64,000 nt of DNA from Paraburkholderia sp. BCC1886 (GTDB taxonomy: Bacteria; Pseudomonadota; Gammaproteobacteria; Burkholderiales; Burkholderiaceae). Under the pieces are notes generated by a model. It was not told the DNA's origin and made no database searches. It worked only from the letters and a program-made list of their open reading frames with translations. The translations under genes were made by a program, and so were the position numbers. Where the stretch lies: assembly GCF_900996245.1 (NCBI RefSeq), contig NZ_CAAJGK010000085.1:62001-126000 (forward strand). Reading direction: 5' to 3'. Shown here one piece after another: positions 29,005-37,561 of the stretch; positions within the stretch are counted from its first letter, which is position 1, and each line of letters begins with the position of its first letter.

Positions 29005-29658
29005 TTACCCGACGATGCGATGCGCGAGCCACGGCTGCTTCGTAATACGCTCCGCTTCGAACTGGCGAATCTTGTCGGCGTGACGCAGCGTAAGGCCGAT
29101 ATCGTCGAAACCGTTCAGCAGACAATACTTGCGGAAACCCGCGACGTCGAACGGATACTCCGTGCCGCCGTCCGACGTGCGCACGACTTGCGCTTCCAGG
29201 TCGATGGTCAGCTTGAAGCCGTTGAACGCGTACGTCTCGTTGAACAGATGATCGACCTGCTGTTCGGTCAGCGGAATAGGCAGCAGCCCGTTCTTGAAAC
29301 AGTTGTTGTAGAAGATATCGGCGAAACTCGGTGCGATGACCGCGCGGAAGCCGTATTGCTGCAACGCCCAGGGCGCGTGTTCGCGCGAACTGCCGCAGCC
29401 GAAATTCTTGCGCGCCAGCAGCACGGTGGCGCCTTGATAACGCGGCTGGTTCAGCACGAAGTCCGGGTTCAGCGGACGCTTCGAGTTGTCCTGACCGGGC
29501 TCGCCGTGGTCGAGATAACGCCACTCGTCGAACGCATTCGGACCGAAGCCCGTGCGCTTGATCGACTTCAGGAATTGCTTCGGAATAATCGCGTCCGTGT
29601 CGACGTTCTCGCGATCGAGCGGCGCCACGACGCCGGTGTGTACGGTAAATTTATCCAT
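29005..29658 (-). CDS. leuD: 3-isopropylmalate dehydratase small subunit LeuD
   Basis: 217 residues from ATG at 29656-29658 (MDKFTVHTGVVAPLDRENVDTDAIIP). It forms isopropylmalate isomerase with LeuC. KNFGCGSSREHAPWAL is the swivel-domain signature that closes over the substrate. IAPSFADIFYNNCFKNGLLP is also typical. The entericidin-like gene and a stem-loop separate it from leuC. Confidence 0.97.
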   Translation of the reverse strand: MDKFTVHTGVVAPLDRENVDTDAIIPKQFLKSIKRTGFGPNAFDEWRYLDHGEPGQDNSKRPLNPDFVLNQPRYQGATVLLARKNFGCGSSREHAPWALQQYGFRAVIAPSFADIFYNNCFKNGLLPIPLTEQQVDHLFNETYAFNGFKLTIDLEAQVVRTSDGGTEYPFDVAGFRKYCLLNGFDDIGLTLRHADKIRQFEAERITKQPWLAHRIVG

Positions 29659-29684
29659 GACGCTTTCCGCCTGTCTAAGGTCCG

Positions 29685-29725
29685 GGCGATGCGCGGTCGG
29701 CCTGAAAGCCGTTTGCCGCATCGCC
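29685..29725. other. Stem-loop between the entericidin-like gene and leuD
   Basis: GGCGATGCG (29685-29693) pairs perfectly with CGCATCGCC (29717-29725), with a smaller CGGC/GCCG stem inside. It has no T tract on the minus strand. It may be an mRNA-stabilising or processing hairpin that sets the entericidin to leuD ratio. Confidence 0.5.
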
Positions 29726-29744
29726 GGCAAAAATCAAAAAACGC

Positions 29745-29900
29745 TTATTTGTCAGCGTGGTTGCTGATCGAATTGCCGAGGTGCGACATGTCCTCGCCGA
29801 ATCCGTGCACCGTGTTGCAGCCGGTCAGACCGAGCAGAAGCCCAGCCAGCGAACCGAGTGCGAAGCGGCGCAATAGAGTGCTGCGATTCGTCTGAAGCAT
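29745..29900 (-). CDS. Entericidin A/B-like small lipoprotein
   Basis: 51 residues from ATG at 29898-29900, seven bases after the leuC stop. A basic N-terminus (MLQTNRSTLLRRF) and hydrophobic stretch lead to the lipobox LTGC, so Cys becomes acylated. The mature peptide (CNTVHGFGEDMSHLGNSISN) matches the entericidin pattern of a short amphipathic lipopeptide. Entericidins are membrane-destabilising toxin/antidote lipoproteins in enterobacteria. Here only one copy lies between leuC and leuD, so its role is open. Co-transcription with leucine genes is inferred from spacing. Confidence 0.85.
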   Translation of the reverse strand: MLQTNRSTLLRRFALGSLAGLLLGLTGCNTVHGFGEDMSHLGNSISNHADK

Positions 29901-29907
29901 GTTGCGC

Positions 29908-31317
29908 TCAACCCAGCTTGCGAATGTCGACGAAATGCCCTTCGATGGCAGCGGCTGCCGCCATGGCCGGACTGACCAGGTGAGTGCGGCCACCGGCGCC
30001 CTGACGACCCTCGAAATTGCGATTCGACGTGGACGCGCAACGCTCGCCCGGATCGAGCCGGTCGGCGTTCATGGCCAGACACATCGAGCAACCCGGCTCA
30101 CGCCATTCGAAGCCCGCGTCGATGAACACTTTATCCAGGCCCTCGCGCTCGGCTTGCGCCTTCACGAGACCCGAGCCCGGCACCACCATCGCGAGACGGA
30201 TGTTCGGTGCGACCCGGCGGCCCAGTTTCTTGACGACGTACGCGGCTGCGCGGATGTCTTCGATACGCGCATTCGTGCACGAGCCGATGAAAATCTTGTC
30301 CGGCTTGATCGATTCGATCGGCGCGTTCGGTTCGAGCGCCATGTACTTCAACGCGCGTTCCATTGCGTCGCGCTTGACCGGATCCTTTTCGCGCTCGGGA
30401 TCGGGCACGCGGCCGTCGACGGCGATGACCATTTCCGGCGACGTGCCCCACGTGACTTGCGGCACGATTTCCGCGGCATTGATCTCGACCACGCGGTCGA
30501 AGTGCGCGCCGTCGTCGCTCCTGAACTGCTTCCAGTACTCGACCGCGTGATCCCATTCGACGCCTTGCGGCGAATACGGGCGGCCTTTCAGGTAATCGAT
30601 GGTGGTGTCGTCCACCGCGACCATGCCGGCGCGCGCGCCGCCTTCGATCGCCATGTTGCAGACCGTCATGCGGCCTTCCATGGAGAGCGCGCGAATGGTC
30701 GAGCCGCCGAATTCGATCGCGTAACCCGTACCGCCGGCCGTACCGATCTTGCCGATGATGGCGAGCACGATGTCTTTCGCCGTACAGCCACGCGGCAGCG
30801 GACCTTCGACCTTCACCAGCATGTTCTTGCTCTTCTTCTGCAGGAGCGTTTGCGTGGCCAGCACGTGCTCGACTTCCGAGGTGCCGATACCGTGCGCCAG
30901 CGCGCCAAACGCGCCGTGCGTGGACGTATGCGAATCACCGCAGACGATCGTCATGCCGGGCAGCGTCGCGCCCTGCTCCGGCCCGATGATGTGCACGATG
31001 CCCTGACGCAGGTCGTTCATCTTGAACTGCGTGATGCCATAAGCGTCGCAGTTCGTATCGAGCGTATCGACTTGCAGCTTCGAGACCGGATCGGCAATGC
31101 CGTGACTGCGATCGGTCGTGGGGACGTTATGGTCCGACACCGCCAGATTCGCGCTGATGCGCCACACCGGCCGTTCAGCGATCTTCAGGCCTTCGAACGC
31201 CTGAGGGCTGGTGACTTCGTGCAGCAGGTGACGGTCGATATAGAGAATCGTCGTGCCGTCTTCTTCCGTGTGGATCACGTGTGTGTTCCACAATTTGTCG
31301 TAGAGAGTCTGTGCCAT
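29908..31317 (-). CDS. leuC: 3-isopropylmalate dehydratase large subunit LeuC
   Basis: 469 residues. This aconitase-family subunit carries the [4Fe-4S] cluster. The ligands are Cys347 in FIGSCTNARIED and Cys410 and Cys413 in GCSMCLAMN. VCGDSHTSTHGAFGALAHGIGTSEVEHVLATQT is the family signature. ATG at 31317 is the start. The next genes are the entericidin-like peptide, leuD and leuB; leuA is not in the window. Confidence 0.97.
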   Translation of the reverse strand: MAQTLYDKLWNTHVIHTEEDGTTILYIDRHLLHEVTSPQAFEGLKIAERPVWRISANLAVSDHNVPTTDRSHGIADPVSKLQVDTLDTNCDAYGITQFKMNDLRQGIVHIIGPEQGATLPGMTIVCGDSHTSTHGAFGALAHGIGTSEVEHVLATQTLLQKKSKNMLVKVEGPLPRGCTAKDIVLAIIGKIGTAGGTGYAIEFGGSTIRALSMEGRMTVCNMAIEGGARAGMVAVDDTTIDYLKGRPYSPQGVEWDHAVEYWKQFRSDDGAHFDRVVEINAAEIVPQVTWGTSPEMVIAVDGRVPDPEREKDPVKRDAMERALKYMALEPNAPIESIKPDKIFIGSCTNARIEDIRAAAYVVKKLGRRVAPNIRLAMVVPGSGLVKAQAEREGLDKVFIDAGFEWREPGCSMCLAMNADRLDPGERCASTSNRNFEGRQGAGGRTHLVSPAMAAAAAIEGHFVDIRKLG

Positions 31318-31363
31318 GGTATCGGGGAAATAGTATTGACTGCGGGGCTGACCGTGTCGGGCG

Positions 31364-31390
31364 ATTATGCCACGCGCGCCGCGCGTTTAA
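31364..31390 (-). promoter_or_regulatory. Possible leuC promoter
   Basis: On the minus strand TTAAAC (31390-31385) and CATAAT (31369-31364) resemble -35 and -10 boxes, but the 15-base spacing is short. It lies about 45 bases upstream of leuC and downstream of the gltA terminator. Confidence 0.35.
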
Positions 31391-31506
31391 CCCCTATACC
31401 AGGGAGAAAACCGATAAAAAACAGGGAGTTGGGTGGTAGTAGCGATACCTGTATCGACGTTACCCGGCACGCTGCCGACGGGTCGCGCGATGCCGCAGCG
31501 CAATAG

Positions 31507-31543
31507 AAAACGCCCCGACGGTTTGACCCGTCGGGGCGTTTTT
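31507..31543. terminator. Strong symmetrical terminator after gltA
   Basis: AAAACGCCCCGACGG (31507-31521) pairs over 15 bp with CCGTCGGGGCGTTTT (31528-31542), with T tracts on both strands. It ends the sdh-gltA transcript and insulates leuC. Confidence 0.95.
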
Positions 31544-31588
31544 CCTGCGTTTTCAGCGACGTGGATCTACACCGAAAACGCGTTCGGC

Positions 31589-32890
31589 TTAGCGTTGATC
31601 GAGCGGCTTCGCTTCACGTTGCGTGTCGCCGATGAACAGCTGACGCGGACGGCCAATCTTCTGTTCCGGATCGGCGATCATTTCGTTCCATTGCGCGATC
31701 CAGCCCACCGTACGCGCCATCGCGAAGATACAGGTGAACATCGACGTCGGGATGCCCAGTGCGCGTTGCACGATGCCCGAGTAGAAGTCGACGTTCGGGT
31801 AGAGCTTGCGCGACACGAAGTATTCGTCTTCCAGCGCGATTTTTTCGAGCGCCATGGCCAGCTTGAACAGCGGGTCGTCGTGCAGACCCAGTTCTTCCAG
31901 CACTTCGTGGCAGGTTTCGCGCATCAGCTTTGCACGCGGATCGTAGTTCTTGTACACGCGGTGACCGAAGCCCATCAGCTTCACGCCGGAGTTCTTGTCC
32001 TTCACCTGCTTGATGAACTCGGGGATGTTGTCGACCGAGCCGATTTCTTCCAGCATGTTCAGCGCGGCTTCGTTCGCGCCACCGTGCGCCGGGCCCCACA
32101 GACACGCGATACCGGCAGCGATACACGCGAACGGGTTGGCACCCGACGAACCGGCCAGACGCACCGTCGAGGTCGACGCGTTCTGTTCGTGATCGGCATG
32201 CAGAATCAGGATACGGTCGAGCGCGCGAACCAGCACGTCGTTGACCTTGTACTCTTCGCACGGGTTCGAGAACATCATGTGCATGAAGTTCGCGCTGTAC
32301 GAGAGTTCGTTCTTCGGGTACGCGAACGGCTGACCGATGCTGTACTTGTACGCCATGGCCACCAGCGTCGGCAGCTTCGCGATCATGCGAATGGCCGACA
32401 CGTCACGGTGACGCGGATTGTTGATGTCGAGCGAGTCGTGATAGAACGCCGACAGCGCACCGACCGCCGCCACCAGAATCGCCATCGGGTGAGCGTCGCG
32501 ACGGAAACCGCGGAAGAAGAAGTGCATCTGCTCATGCACCATCGTGTGCTTCGTGACGGTGTTCACGAACTCTTCTTTCTGCTCGGCGGTGGGCAATTCG
32601 CCCTTCAGCAGCAGGAAGCAGGTTTCGAGGAAGTCGGCGTTTTCAGCGAGGTTGTCGATCGGGAAGCCGCGATACAGCAGCTCGCCCTTGTCGCCGTCGA
32701 TGTAGGTGATCGCCGAATTGCAAGCCGCCGTCGACATGAAGCCCGGGTCGTACGTGAACTTGCCGGTCTGGCCGTACAGTTTGCGAATGTCGATCACGTC
32801 CGGGCCGAGAGTGCCCTTGTAAATCGGCATTTCAACGCTCGGCGAATTGTCGCTGAACGATAGCGTGGCTTTAACATCTGACGGGGTCAT
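31589..32890 (-). CDS. gltA: Citrate synthase GltA
   Basis: 433 residues, the hexameric type II class by length. It condenses acetyl-CoA with oxaloacetate. The catalytic triad is His269 (PAHGGANEAALNML), His310 (GFGHRVYKNYDPRA) and Asp368 (NVDFYSG). ATG at 32890 is the start. It is the last gene after sdhE, 72 bases away with no hairpin between, so it probably belongs to one sdhCDAB-sdhE-gltA operon. Confidence 0.98.
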   Translation of the reverse strand: MTPSDVKATLSFSDNSPSVEMPIYKGTLGPDVIDIRKLYGQTGKFTYDPGFMSTAACNSAITYIDGDKGELLYRGFPIDNLAENADFLETCFLLLKGELPTAEQKEEFVNTVTKHTMVHEQMHFFFRGFRRDAHPMAILVAAVGALSAFYHDSLDINNPRHRDVSAIRMIAKLPTLVAMAYKYSIGQPFAYPKNELSYSANFMHMMFSNPCEEYKVNDVLVRALDRILILHADHEQNASTSTVRLAGSSGANPFACIAAGIACLWGPAHGGANEAALNMLEEIGSVDNIPEFIKQVKDKNSGVKLMGFGHRVYKNYDPRAKLMRETCHEVLEELGLHDDPLFKLAMALEKIALEDEYFVSRKLYPNVDFYSGIVQRALGIPTSMFTCIFAMARTVGWIAQWNEMIADPEQKIGRPRQLFIGDTQREAKPLDQR

Positions 32891-32962
32891 AGCACATCCT
32901 CAATCGAAGTATGGAAACAGGGTTTCGATAATTGCACGCCGGGAACAACGGACAAGCAGCGC

Positions 32963-33232
32963 TCAGTCCTTGCGCAGCAGCTCCAGCACCCGGATAACGT
33001 CCGGGTCGGCAAGGTCGCCTTCCGGTTCCTTGCGCGCGAGCAGCAAGTCCATCAGGTCGTTATCGCTCAGCTCGAGCAGGCGGGTGAGAGCGCCTACGTC
33101 GGCGTCGCTGAGGTCATGCTCATATCGGCCGAAAAAACGTTCAAAGATCAGATCGTTTTCCAGCAAGCCGCGCCGCGCGCGCCAGCGAAGGCGCGCGCGG
33201 CGAAGAGGGTCGGACTGATGTGACTCGTCCAT
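32963..33232 (-). CDS. sdhE: Succinate dehydrogenase flavinylation factor SdhE
   Basis: 89 residues. SdhE helps attach FAD covalently to SdhA. The family motif RGxxE is seen in RARRGLLENDLIFERFF, followed by helical acidic segments (LTRLLELSDNDLMDLLL). It begins one base after the sdhB stop (TGAGATG), a tight coupling. Length is normal. Confidence 0.95.
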   Translation of the reverse strand: MDESHQSDPLRRARLRWRARRGLLENDLIFERFFGRYEHDLSDADVGALTRLLELSDNDLMDLLLARKEPEGDLADPDVIRVLELLRKD

Positions 33233-33233
33233 C

Positions 33234-33938
33234 TCAAACAGCGCGGCGAACCATCAGTTCCTTGATCTTGCCGATCGCCTTGGTCGGGTTCAGGCCCTTC
33301 GGGCAGACGTCGACGCAATTCATGATCGTATGGCAACGGAACAGACGGTACGGATCTTCCAGGTTGTCGAGGCGTTCGCCCGTCGCTTCGTCACGGCTGT
33401 CCGCGATGAAACGATAGGCTTGCAACAGGCCGGCCGGGCCGACGAACTTGTCCGGATTCCACCAGAAGCTCGGGCACGACGTCGAGCAGCTGGCGCACAG
33501 GATACATTCGTACAGGCCGTCGAGTTCGTCGCGTTCTTCCGGCGTTTGCAGACGTTCTTTTTCCGGCGGCGGCGTATCGTTGATCAGGTACGGCTTGATC
33601 GAATGATACTGGTTGAAGAAGTTCGTCATGTCGACGATCAGGTCGCGAATGACCGGCAGGCCCGGCAACGGGCGCAGCACGATTTTCTGCGGCAGATCGT
33701 TCATGTTCTGCAGGCAGGCCAGACCGTTCTTGCCGTTGATGTTCATCGCGTCCGAACCGCACACGCCTTCGCGGCACGAACGGCGGAACGACAGGGTTTC
33801 GTCGACCGCTTTCAGCTTCAGCAGTGCGTCGAGCAGCATGCGTTCGTGCGAGTCGATTTCGATCTCATACGATTGCATGCGCGGCGCTGCGTCCTTGTCC
33901 GGATCGTAGCGGTAGATTTCAAATGTACGCTTAGCCAT
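33234..33938 (-). CDS. sdhB: Succinate dehydrogenase iron-sulfur subunit SdhB
   Basis: 234 residues. It carries electrons from SdhA to ubiquinone. The N-terminal ferredoxin domain has the [2Fe-2S] motif CREGVCGSDAMNING with a later Cys in GLACLQN. The C-terminal domain has CILCASCSTSCPSFWWN and CHTIMNCVDVCPKGLNP for the [4Fe-4S] and [3Fe-4S] clusters. It follows sdhA closely. Confidence 0.98.
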   Translation of the reverse strand: MAKRTFEIYRYDPDKDAAPRMQSYEIEIDSHERMLLDALLKLKAVDETLSFRRSCREGVCGSDAMNINGKNGLACLQNMNDLPQKIVLRPLPGLPVIRDLIVDMTNFFNQYHSIKPYLINDTPPPEKERLQTPEERDELDGLYECILCASCSTSCPSFWWNPDKFVGPAGLLQAYRFIADSRDEATGERLDNLEDPYRLFRCHTIMNCVDVCPKGLNPTKAIGKIKELMVRRAV

Positions 33939-33962
33939 TTCTGAATTCCTTTGACGTGTGCC

Positions 33963-35738
33963 TTAGAAGGTCCGCGCTTTCGGCGGCACCGATTCGACGG
34001 TCAGCGGTTGCATGTGCACCGGCTTGTAGTCGAGGCGGTCGCCTTCGCTGAACCACAGCGTATGACGCATCCAGTTTTCGTCGTCGCGATGTTCGAAGTC
34101 GTCTTGCGCATGCGCGCCGCGGCTTTCCTTACGCGCTTCGGCGGAGACCATCGTGGCGCGAGCCACTTCGATCAGGTTCGCCACTTCCAGCGCTTCGACG
34201 CGTGCCGTGTTGAACACCTTCGACTTGTCTTTCAGATGGATGTTGTCGACCCGTTCCGCCACTTCGCGAATCCGCTCGACGCCTTCGGCCAGCAGCTTCG
34301 ACGTGCGGAACACGCCGGCATGCGCTTGCATCGTGGCGCGGATGTCGTTCGCGACGCTTTGCGTGTACTCGCCCGACGACGATTTTTCCAGCTTGTCCAG
34401 ACGCGACAGCGCGAAATCGGCGGCGTCGGCCGGCAGCGGCTTGTGCTCCTTGATTTCCCGCACGTGCTTGACGATATGGTTGCCGGCCGCACGGCCGAAC
34501 ACCACGAGGTCGAGCAGCGAGTTCGTGCCGAGACGGTTTGCACCGTGCACCGATACGCACGAGCATTCGCCCACGGCGTAGAAACCGTTGACCGCTTCTT
34601 CGTGACCGCGCGACGTACCCACCACCTGACCGTTGATGTTCGTCGGGATACCGCCCATTTGATAATGAATGGTCGGGACGACCGGGATCGGCTCTTTAAT
34701 ACAGTCGACGTTCGCGAACTTCATCGCGATTTCGCGGATGGACGGCAGACGCTTCATGATCGTCTCGGCGCCGATGTGCGACAGGTCGAGCAGCACGTGA
34801 TCCTTGTTCGGACCCACGCCGCGGCCTTCCTTGATTTCCTGGTCCATCGAACGCGAAACGAAGTCGCGCGGCGCCAGATCTTTCAGCGTCGGCGCGTAAC
34901 GTTCCATGAAACGCTCGCCGTCGGAGTTACGCAGAATCCCGCCTTCACCGCGCACGCCTTCGGTAATCAGCACGCCCGCGCCGGCCACGCCAGTCGGGTG
35001 GAATTGCCAGAATTCCATGTCTTGCAGCGCGATGCCCGAACGCGCCGCCATGCCCAGACCGTCGCCGGTGTTGATGAACGCGTTGGTGGACGCCGCGAAA
35101 ATACGGCCTGCGCCGCCCGTGGCGAACAGCGTGGTCTTGCCTTCGAGAATGTAGACGTCGCCCGTTTCCATTTCGAGCGCCGTGACGCCGAGCACGTCGC
35201 CGTCGGCGTCGCGGATCAGATCCAGCGCCATCCATTCGACGAAGAACTGCGTCTTGGCCGCGACGTTCTGCTGATACAGCGTGTGCAGCAGCGCGTGACC
35301 GGTACGGTCGGCGGCCGCGCAAGCGCGTTGCACCGGCTTCTCGCCGTAGTTGGCGGTGTGGCCGCCGAACGGACGCTGGTAAATCGTGCCGTCGGCATTA
35401 CGGTCGAACGGCATGCCCATGTGTTCGAGTTCGTAGACGGCGTTCGGTGCTTCGCGGCACATGAACTCGATAGCGTCCTGGTCGCCGAGCCAGTCGGAGC
35501 CCTTGATCGTGTCGTAGAAGTGGTAGTGCCAGTTGTCTTCGCTCATGTTGCCGAGCGAGGCGCCGATGCCGCCTTGCGCCGCGACCGTGTGCGAACGCGT
35601 CGGGAACACTTTGGACAGCACACAGACCGACAGACCGGCGCGCGCGAGTTGCAGCGAAGCGCGCATCCCCGAGCCGCCTGCGCCGACGATGACCACGTCG
35701 AATTTGCGACGCGGCAGAGAATTCTTGATTGCAGCCAT
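33963..35738 (-). CDS. sdhA: Succinate dehydrogenase flavoprotein subunit SdhA
   Basis: 591 residues from ATG at 35736-35738, four bases after the sdhD stop. It oxidises succinate to fumarate. The dinucleotide fold is VVIVGAGGSGMRASLQLA, and the covalent FAD histidine is His50 in RSHTVAAQGGIGASLGN. GERFMERYAPTLKDLAPRDFVSRSM and the C-terminal HDDENWMRHTL are family signatures. A long open frame on the opposite strand here is only a codon-bias shadow. Confidence 0.98.
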   Translation of the reverse strand: MAAIKNSLPRRKFDVVIVGAGGSGMRASLQLARAGLSVCVLSKVFPTRSHTVAAQGGIGASLGNMSEDNWHYHFYDTIKGSDWLGDQDAIEFMCREAPNAVYELEHMGMPFDRNADGTIYQRPFGGHTANYGEKPVQRACAAADRTGHALLHTLYQQNVAAKTQFFVEWMALDLIRDADGDVLGVTALEMETGDVYILEGKTTLFATGGAGRIFAASTNAFINTGDGLGMAARSGIALQDMEFWQFHPTGVAGAGVLITEGVRGEGGILRNSDGERFMERYAPTLKDLAPRDFVSRSMDQEIKEGRGVGPNKDHVLLDLSHIGAETIMKRLPSIREIAMKFANVDCIKEPIPVVPTIHYQMGGIPTNINGQVVGTSRGHEEAVNGFYAVGECSCVSVHGANRLGTNSLLDLVVFGRAAGNHIVKHVREIKEHKPLPADAADFALSRLDKLEKSSSGEYTQSVANDIRATMQAHAGVFRTSKLLAEGVERIREVAERVDNIHLKDKSKVFNTARVEALEVANLIEVARATMVSAEARKESRGAHAQDDFEHRDDENWMRHTLWFSEGDRLDYKPVHMQPLTVESVPPKARTF

Positions 35739-35742
35739 TCTT

Positions 35743-36111
35743 TTACACTCTCCAGAGAATCTGCGCAGCGTAGCCCGCACACGCGAGCAGCCAGAGGATC
35801 GTCAGCACCTGCAGGAACAGGCGCGTGCCAGCGGGCTTCACATAGTCCATCCAGATGTCGCGAATACCCACCCACGCGTGATAGAACACCGACAGCAGCG
35901 TGACGAACGTTGCGAGCTTCATCCATTGCGTAGCGAAAATCGAGGCCCAGCCGTCGTACGAGAAATCGTGCGCGCCGAAGAACCAGGCGAGCAGGATGAC
36001 CGTATAAACCGCCATCACACAGGCGGTAATGCGCTGCGCGAGCCAGTCGCGCAGACCGTAATGCGCGCCGACGACGAGACGCTTCGGGCCAATTCGGTTA
36101 TTAGCTGCCAT
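35743..36111 (-). CDS. sdhD: Succinate dehydrogenase membrane anchor SdhD
   Basis: 122 residues with three hydrophobic helices. LVVGAHYGLRDWLAQRITACVMAVYT opens the protein, and VFYHAWVGIRDIWMDYVKP carries residues that bind heme b and quinone. It sits between sdhC and sdhA with three-base spacing to sdhC, fully consistent with a classic sdhCDAB operon. Confidence 0.95.
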   Translation of the reverse strand: MAANNRIGPKRLVVGAHYGLRDWLAQRITACVMAVYTVILLAWFFGAHDFSYDGWASIFATQWMKLATFVTLLSVFYHAWVGIRDIWMDYVKPAGTRLFLQVLTILWLLACAGYAAQILWRV

Positions 36112-36114
36112 TTT

Positions 36115-36528
36115 TTAGAATGCTCCGAACAGTTTGGCCGCGAATGCGAGAGTGAGCAGCGACGACACGACGAGAACGACGATGGAGGTTTGCTTGCCGC
36201 CTTCCTTGCTCACGGCACGGTGCGTGTCCATGACCAGATAGCGGATGCCGGCGCAGAAGTGAAACAGGAAAGCCCACGCCAGAACGAGCGTGATGAGCTT
36301 GATGATGATGTGGGAGAGAAAACCTTTGAATACGTCGAAACTAAGTTCAGATGTCAGGCTCTGATCGAAGAGGTACAGCAGGAACGGAAGAAAAACAAAA
36401 AGCAGACCACCGCTCGCGCGGTGCAAGATCGACACTCGCCCCGCTAGAGGGAGACGGTATGCCGTCAATATCTGCCCGACACCGATGTTCCGGAATTCCG
36501 GCCTCGGTTTTTTTACGGCTTCAGCCAT
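36115..36528 (-). CDS. sdhC: Succinate dehydrogenase cytochrome b556 subunit SdhC
   Basis: 137 residues with three membrane helices. The N-terminal RPEFRNIGVGQILTAYRLPLAGRVSILHRASG contains the conserved Ser/Arg-rich quinone-site stretch, and FHFCAGIRYLVMD includes the heme-ligand histidine. It is the first gene of the sdh operon; the promoter should lie in the 157 bases between it and the gntR-type gene. Confidence 0.96.
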   Translation of the reverse strand: MAEAVKKPRPEFRNIGVGQILTAYRLPLAGRVSILHRASGGLLFVFLPFLLYLFDQSLTSELSFDVFKGFLSHIIIKLITLVLAWAFLFHFCAGIRYLVMDTHRAVSKEGGKQTSIVVLVVSSLLTLAFAAKLFGAF

Positions 36529-36563
36529 GCTAGACCCCTACTATGTAGTCACACTAATCCGCA

Positions 36564-36605
36564 ATTTTAGCGCCTTTTTATATCGCGCTGCAGCGAAAAC
36601 CACTA
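36564..36605 (-). promoter_or_regulatory. Likely sdhC promoter region
   Basis: The minus strand carries AT-rich boxes TATAAA (36582-36577) and TAAAAT (36569-36564), 36 to 54 bases before the sdhC ATG. No strong -35 box is seen, suggesting activator dependence or a different sigma preference. Further upstream ACGTGT and ACACGT (36650-36666) form an inverted repeat with a 5-base spacer. Confidence 0.35.
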
Positions 36606-36685
36606 CAGGTCCGTTACAGATTGCGCGATGAAGACGCCTTCAAACAGGCACGTGTGTGGGACACGTCACCTGTATTCAGCCCGAT

Positions 36686-37486
36686 TCAACTGAGATCGTT
36701 CTGATAGTAATACCCGGTTGTGACATACCAACCTCGCCGGACTTCGACCGGCCGGTCCCCGTATGTATACGACACGCGTTCGACCGAGAGCAGCGGAAAA
36801 CCCGCCGGCACATGCAGCAGATCGGCCACAGCGGGTTCGGCCGCGACCGCGCGGATTTTCTCCGTCGCACGGATCATGCGCGTGCCGAAATCCGTCTCGA
36901 ACATCGCGTACAGGGGACCCTTGTATTCCGACAACCGCTCGAACGTGAGCCCGCGAAACACGGCGCCCGGCAGCCAGATTTCGTCGAGCACGGTGACTTC
37001 GCCGTCGAACTGCAGCAGGCGTTTGATCAGCACCACCGGATCGGCGGGCTTCAGATCGAGTTGCCGCGCAATGTCCGCCGAGGCGCGCAGCCGCCGGCAC
37101 TCGAGCAGGCGACTGACGTGCGGATGCTCCGCGCCGTCATCGGCCAGTAATCTGAGGAAGCGAAACTGGGCGCGGTCTTCGTTGTGCGTCGCAACAAACG
37201 TGCCCTTGCCCTGACGGCGCACCAGCAGGTTATCGGCGGCGAGTTCGTCGATCGCTTTGCGCACGGTGCCCTGGCTGACCTTGAATCTGGCCGCCAGTTC
37301 GACTTCACTGGGGATGATCTCGCCCGGCTTCCATTCACCGCTTTCGAGGCTCTGCGTAATCAAGCCCTTGATCTGCTGATACAAAGGGCTGAAAGTGGGC
37401 GACGTGGCAGGGGTGGCAGCGGGTACGCCTTCGCCCGCGGCAGCCTGGCCGTTCGGGTGAGTCGTGTTCGCCGGGTTCGAATTCAT
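36686..37486 (-). CDS. GntR-family (HutC subfamily) transcriptional regulator
   Basis: 266 residues. After a Pro/Ala-rich leader of about 30 residues comes a GntR winged helix (PLYQQIKGLITQSLESGEWKPGEIIPSEVELAARFKVSQGTVRKAIDELAADNLLVRRQGKGTFV). A UTRA effector-binding domain of the HutC subfamily extends to the end. It lies between the sdh operon and the divergent mdh gene. A perfect palindrome (37542-37561) sits in its own upstream region, so it plausibly regulates itself, mdh and perhaps sdh in response to a TCA-type metabolite. The ligand is not deducible. Confidence 0.92.
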   Translation of the reverse strand: MNSNPANTTHPNGQAAAGEGVPAATPATSPTFSPLYQQIKGLITQSLESGEWKPGEIIPSEVELAARFKVSQGTVRKAIDELAADNLLVRRQGKGTFVATHNEDRAQFRFLRLLADDGAEHPHVSRLLECRRLRASADIARQLDLKPADPVVLIKRLLQFDGEVTVLDEIWLPGAVFRGLTFERLSEYKGPLYAMFETDFGTRMIRATEKIRAVAAEPAVADLLHVPAGFPLLSVERVSYTYGDRPVEVRRGWYVTTGYYYQNDLS

Positions 37487-37541
37487 GCGCGCATTTCATC
37501 ATAAAGCGTCGGGTTGCGTCTAGGGTTTTCCCGTCGATAGA

Positions 37542-37561
37542 TATGTCTTATATAAGACATA
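37542..37561. promoter_or_regulatory. Perfect 20-bp palindrome, candidate GntR-family operator
   Basis: TATGTCTTATATAAGACATA is a perfect 20-bp palindrome 56 bases upstream of the gntR-type start, in the gap shared with divergent mdh. GntR/HutC regulators bind palindromes of this size and usually control their own gene. I did not see a second full copy upstream of sdhC, gltA or acnA. Confidence 0.7.

Noticed and set aside
31318..31506. Leucine leader-peptide attenuator upstream of leuC
   Set aside because: No short frame with clustered leucine codons and no antiterminator pairing is evident. The terminator there belongs to gltA.
33951..35903. 650-codon open frame on the plus strand opposite sdhA
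   Set aside because: It lies antisense to an unmistakable sdhA. Its His/Arg/Val-rich translation is what GC-rich third positions produce on the other strand.
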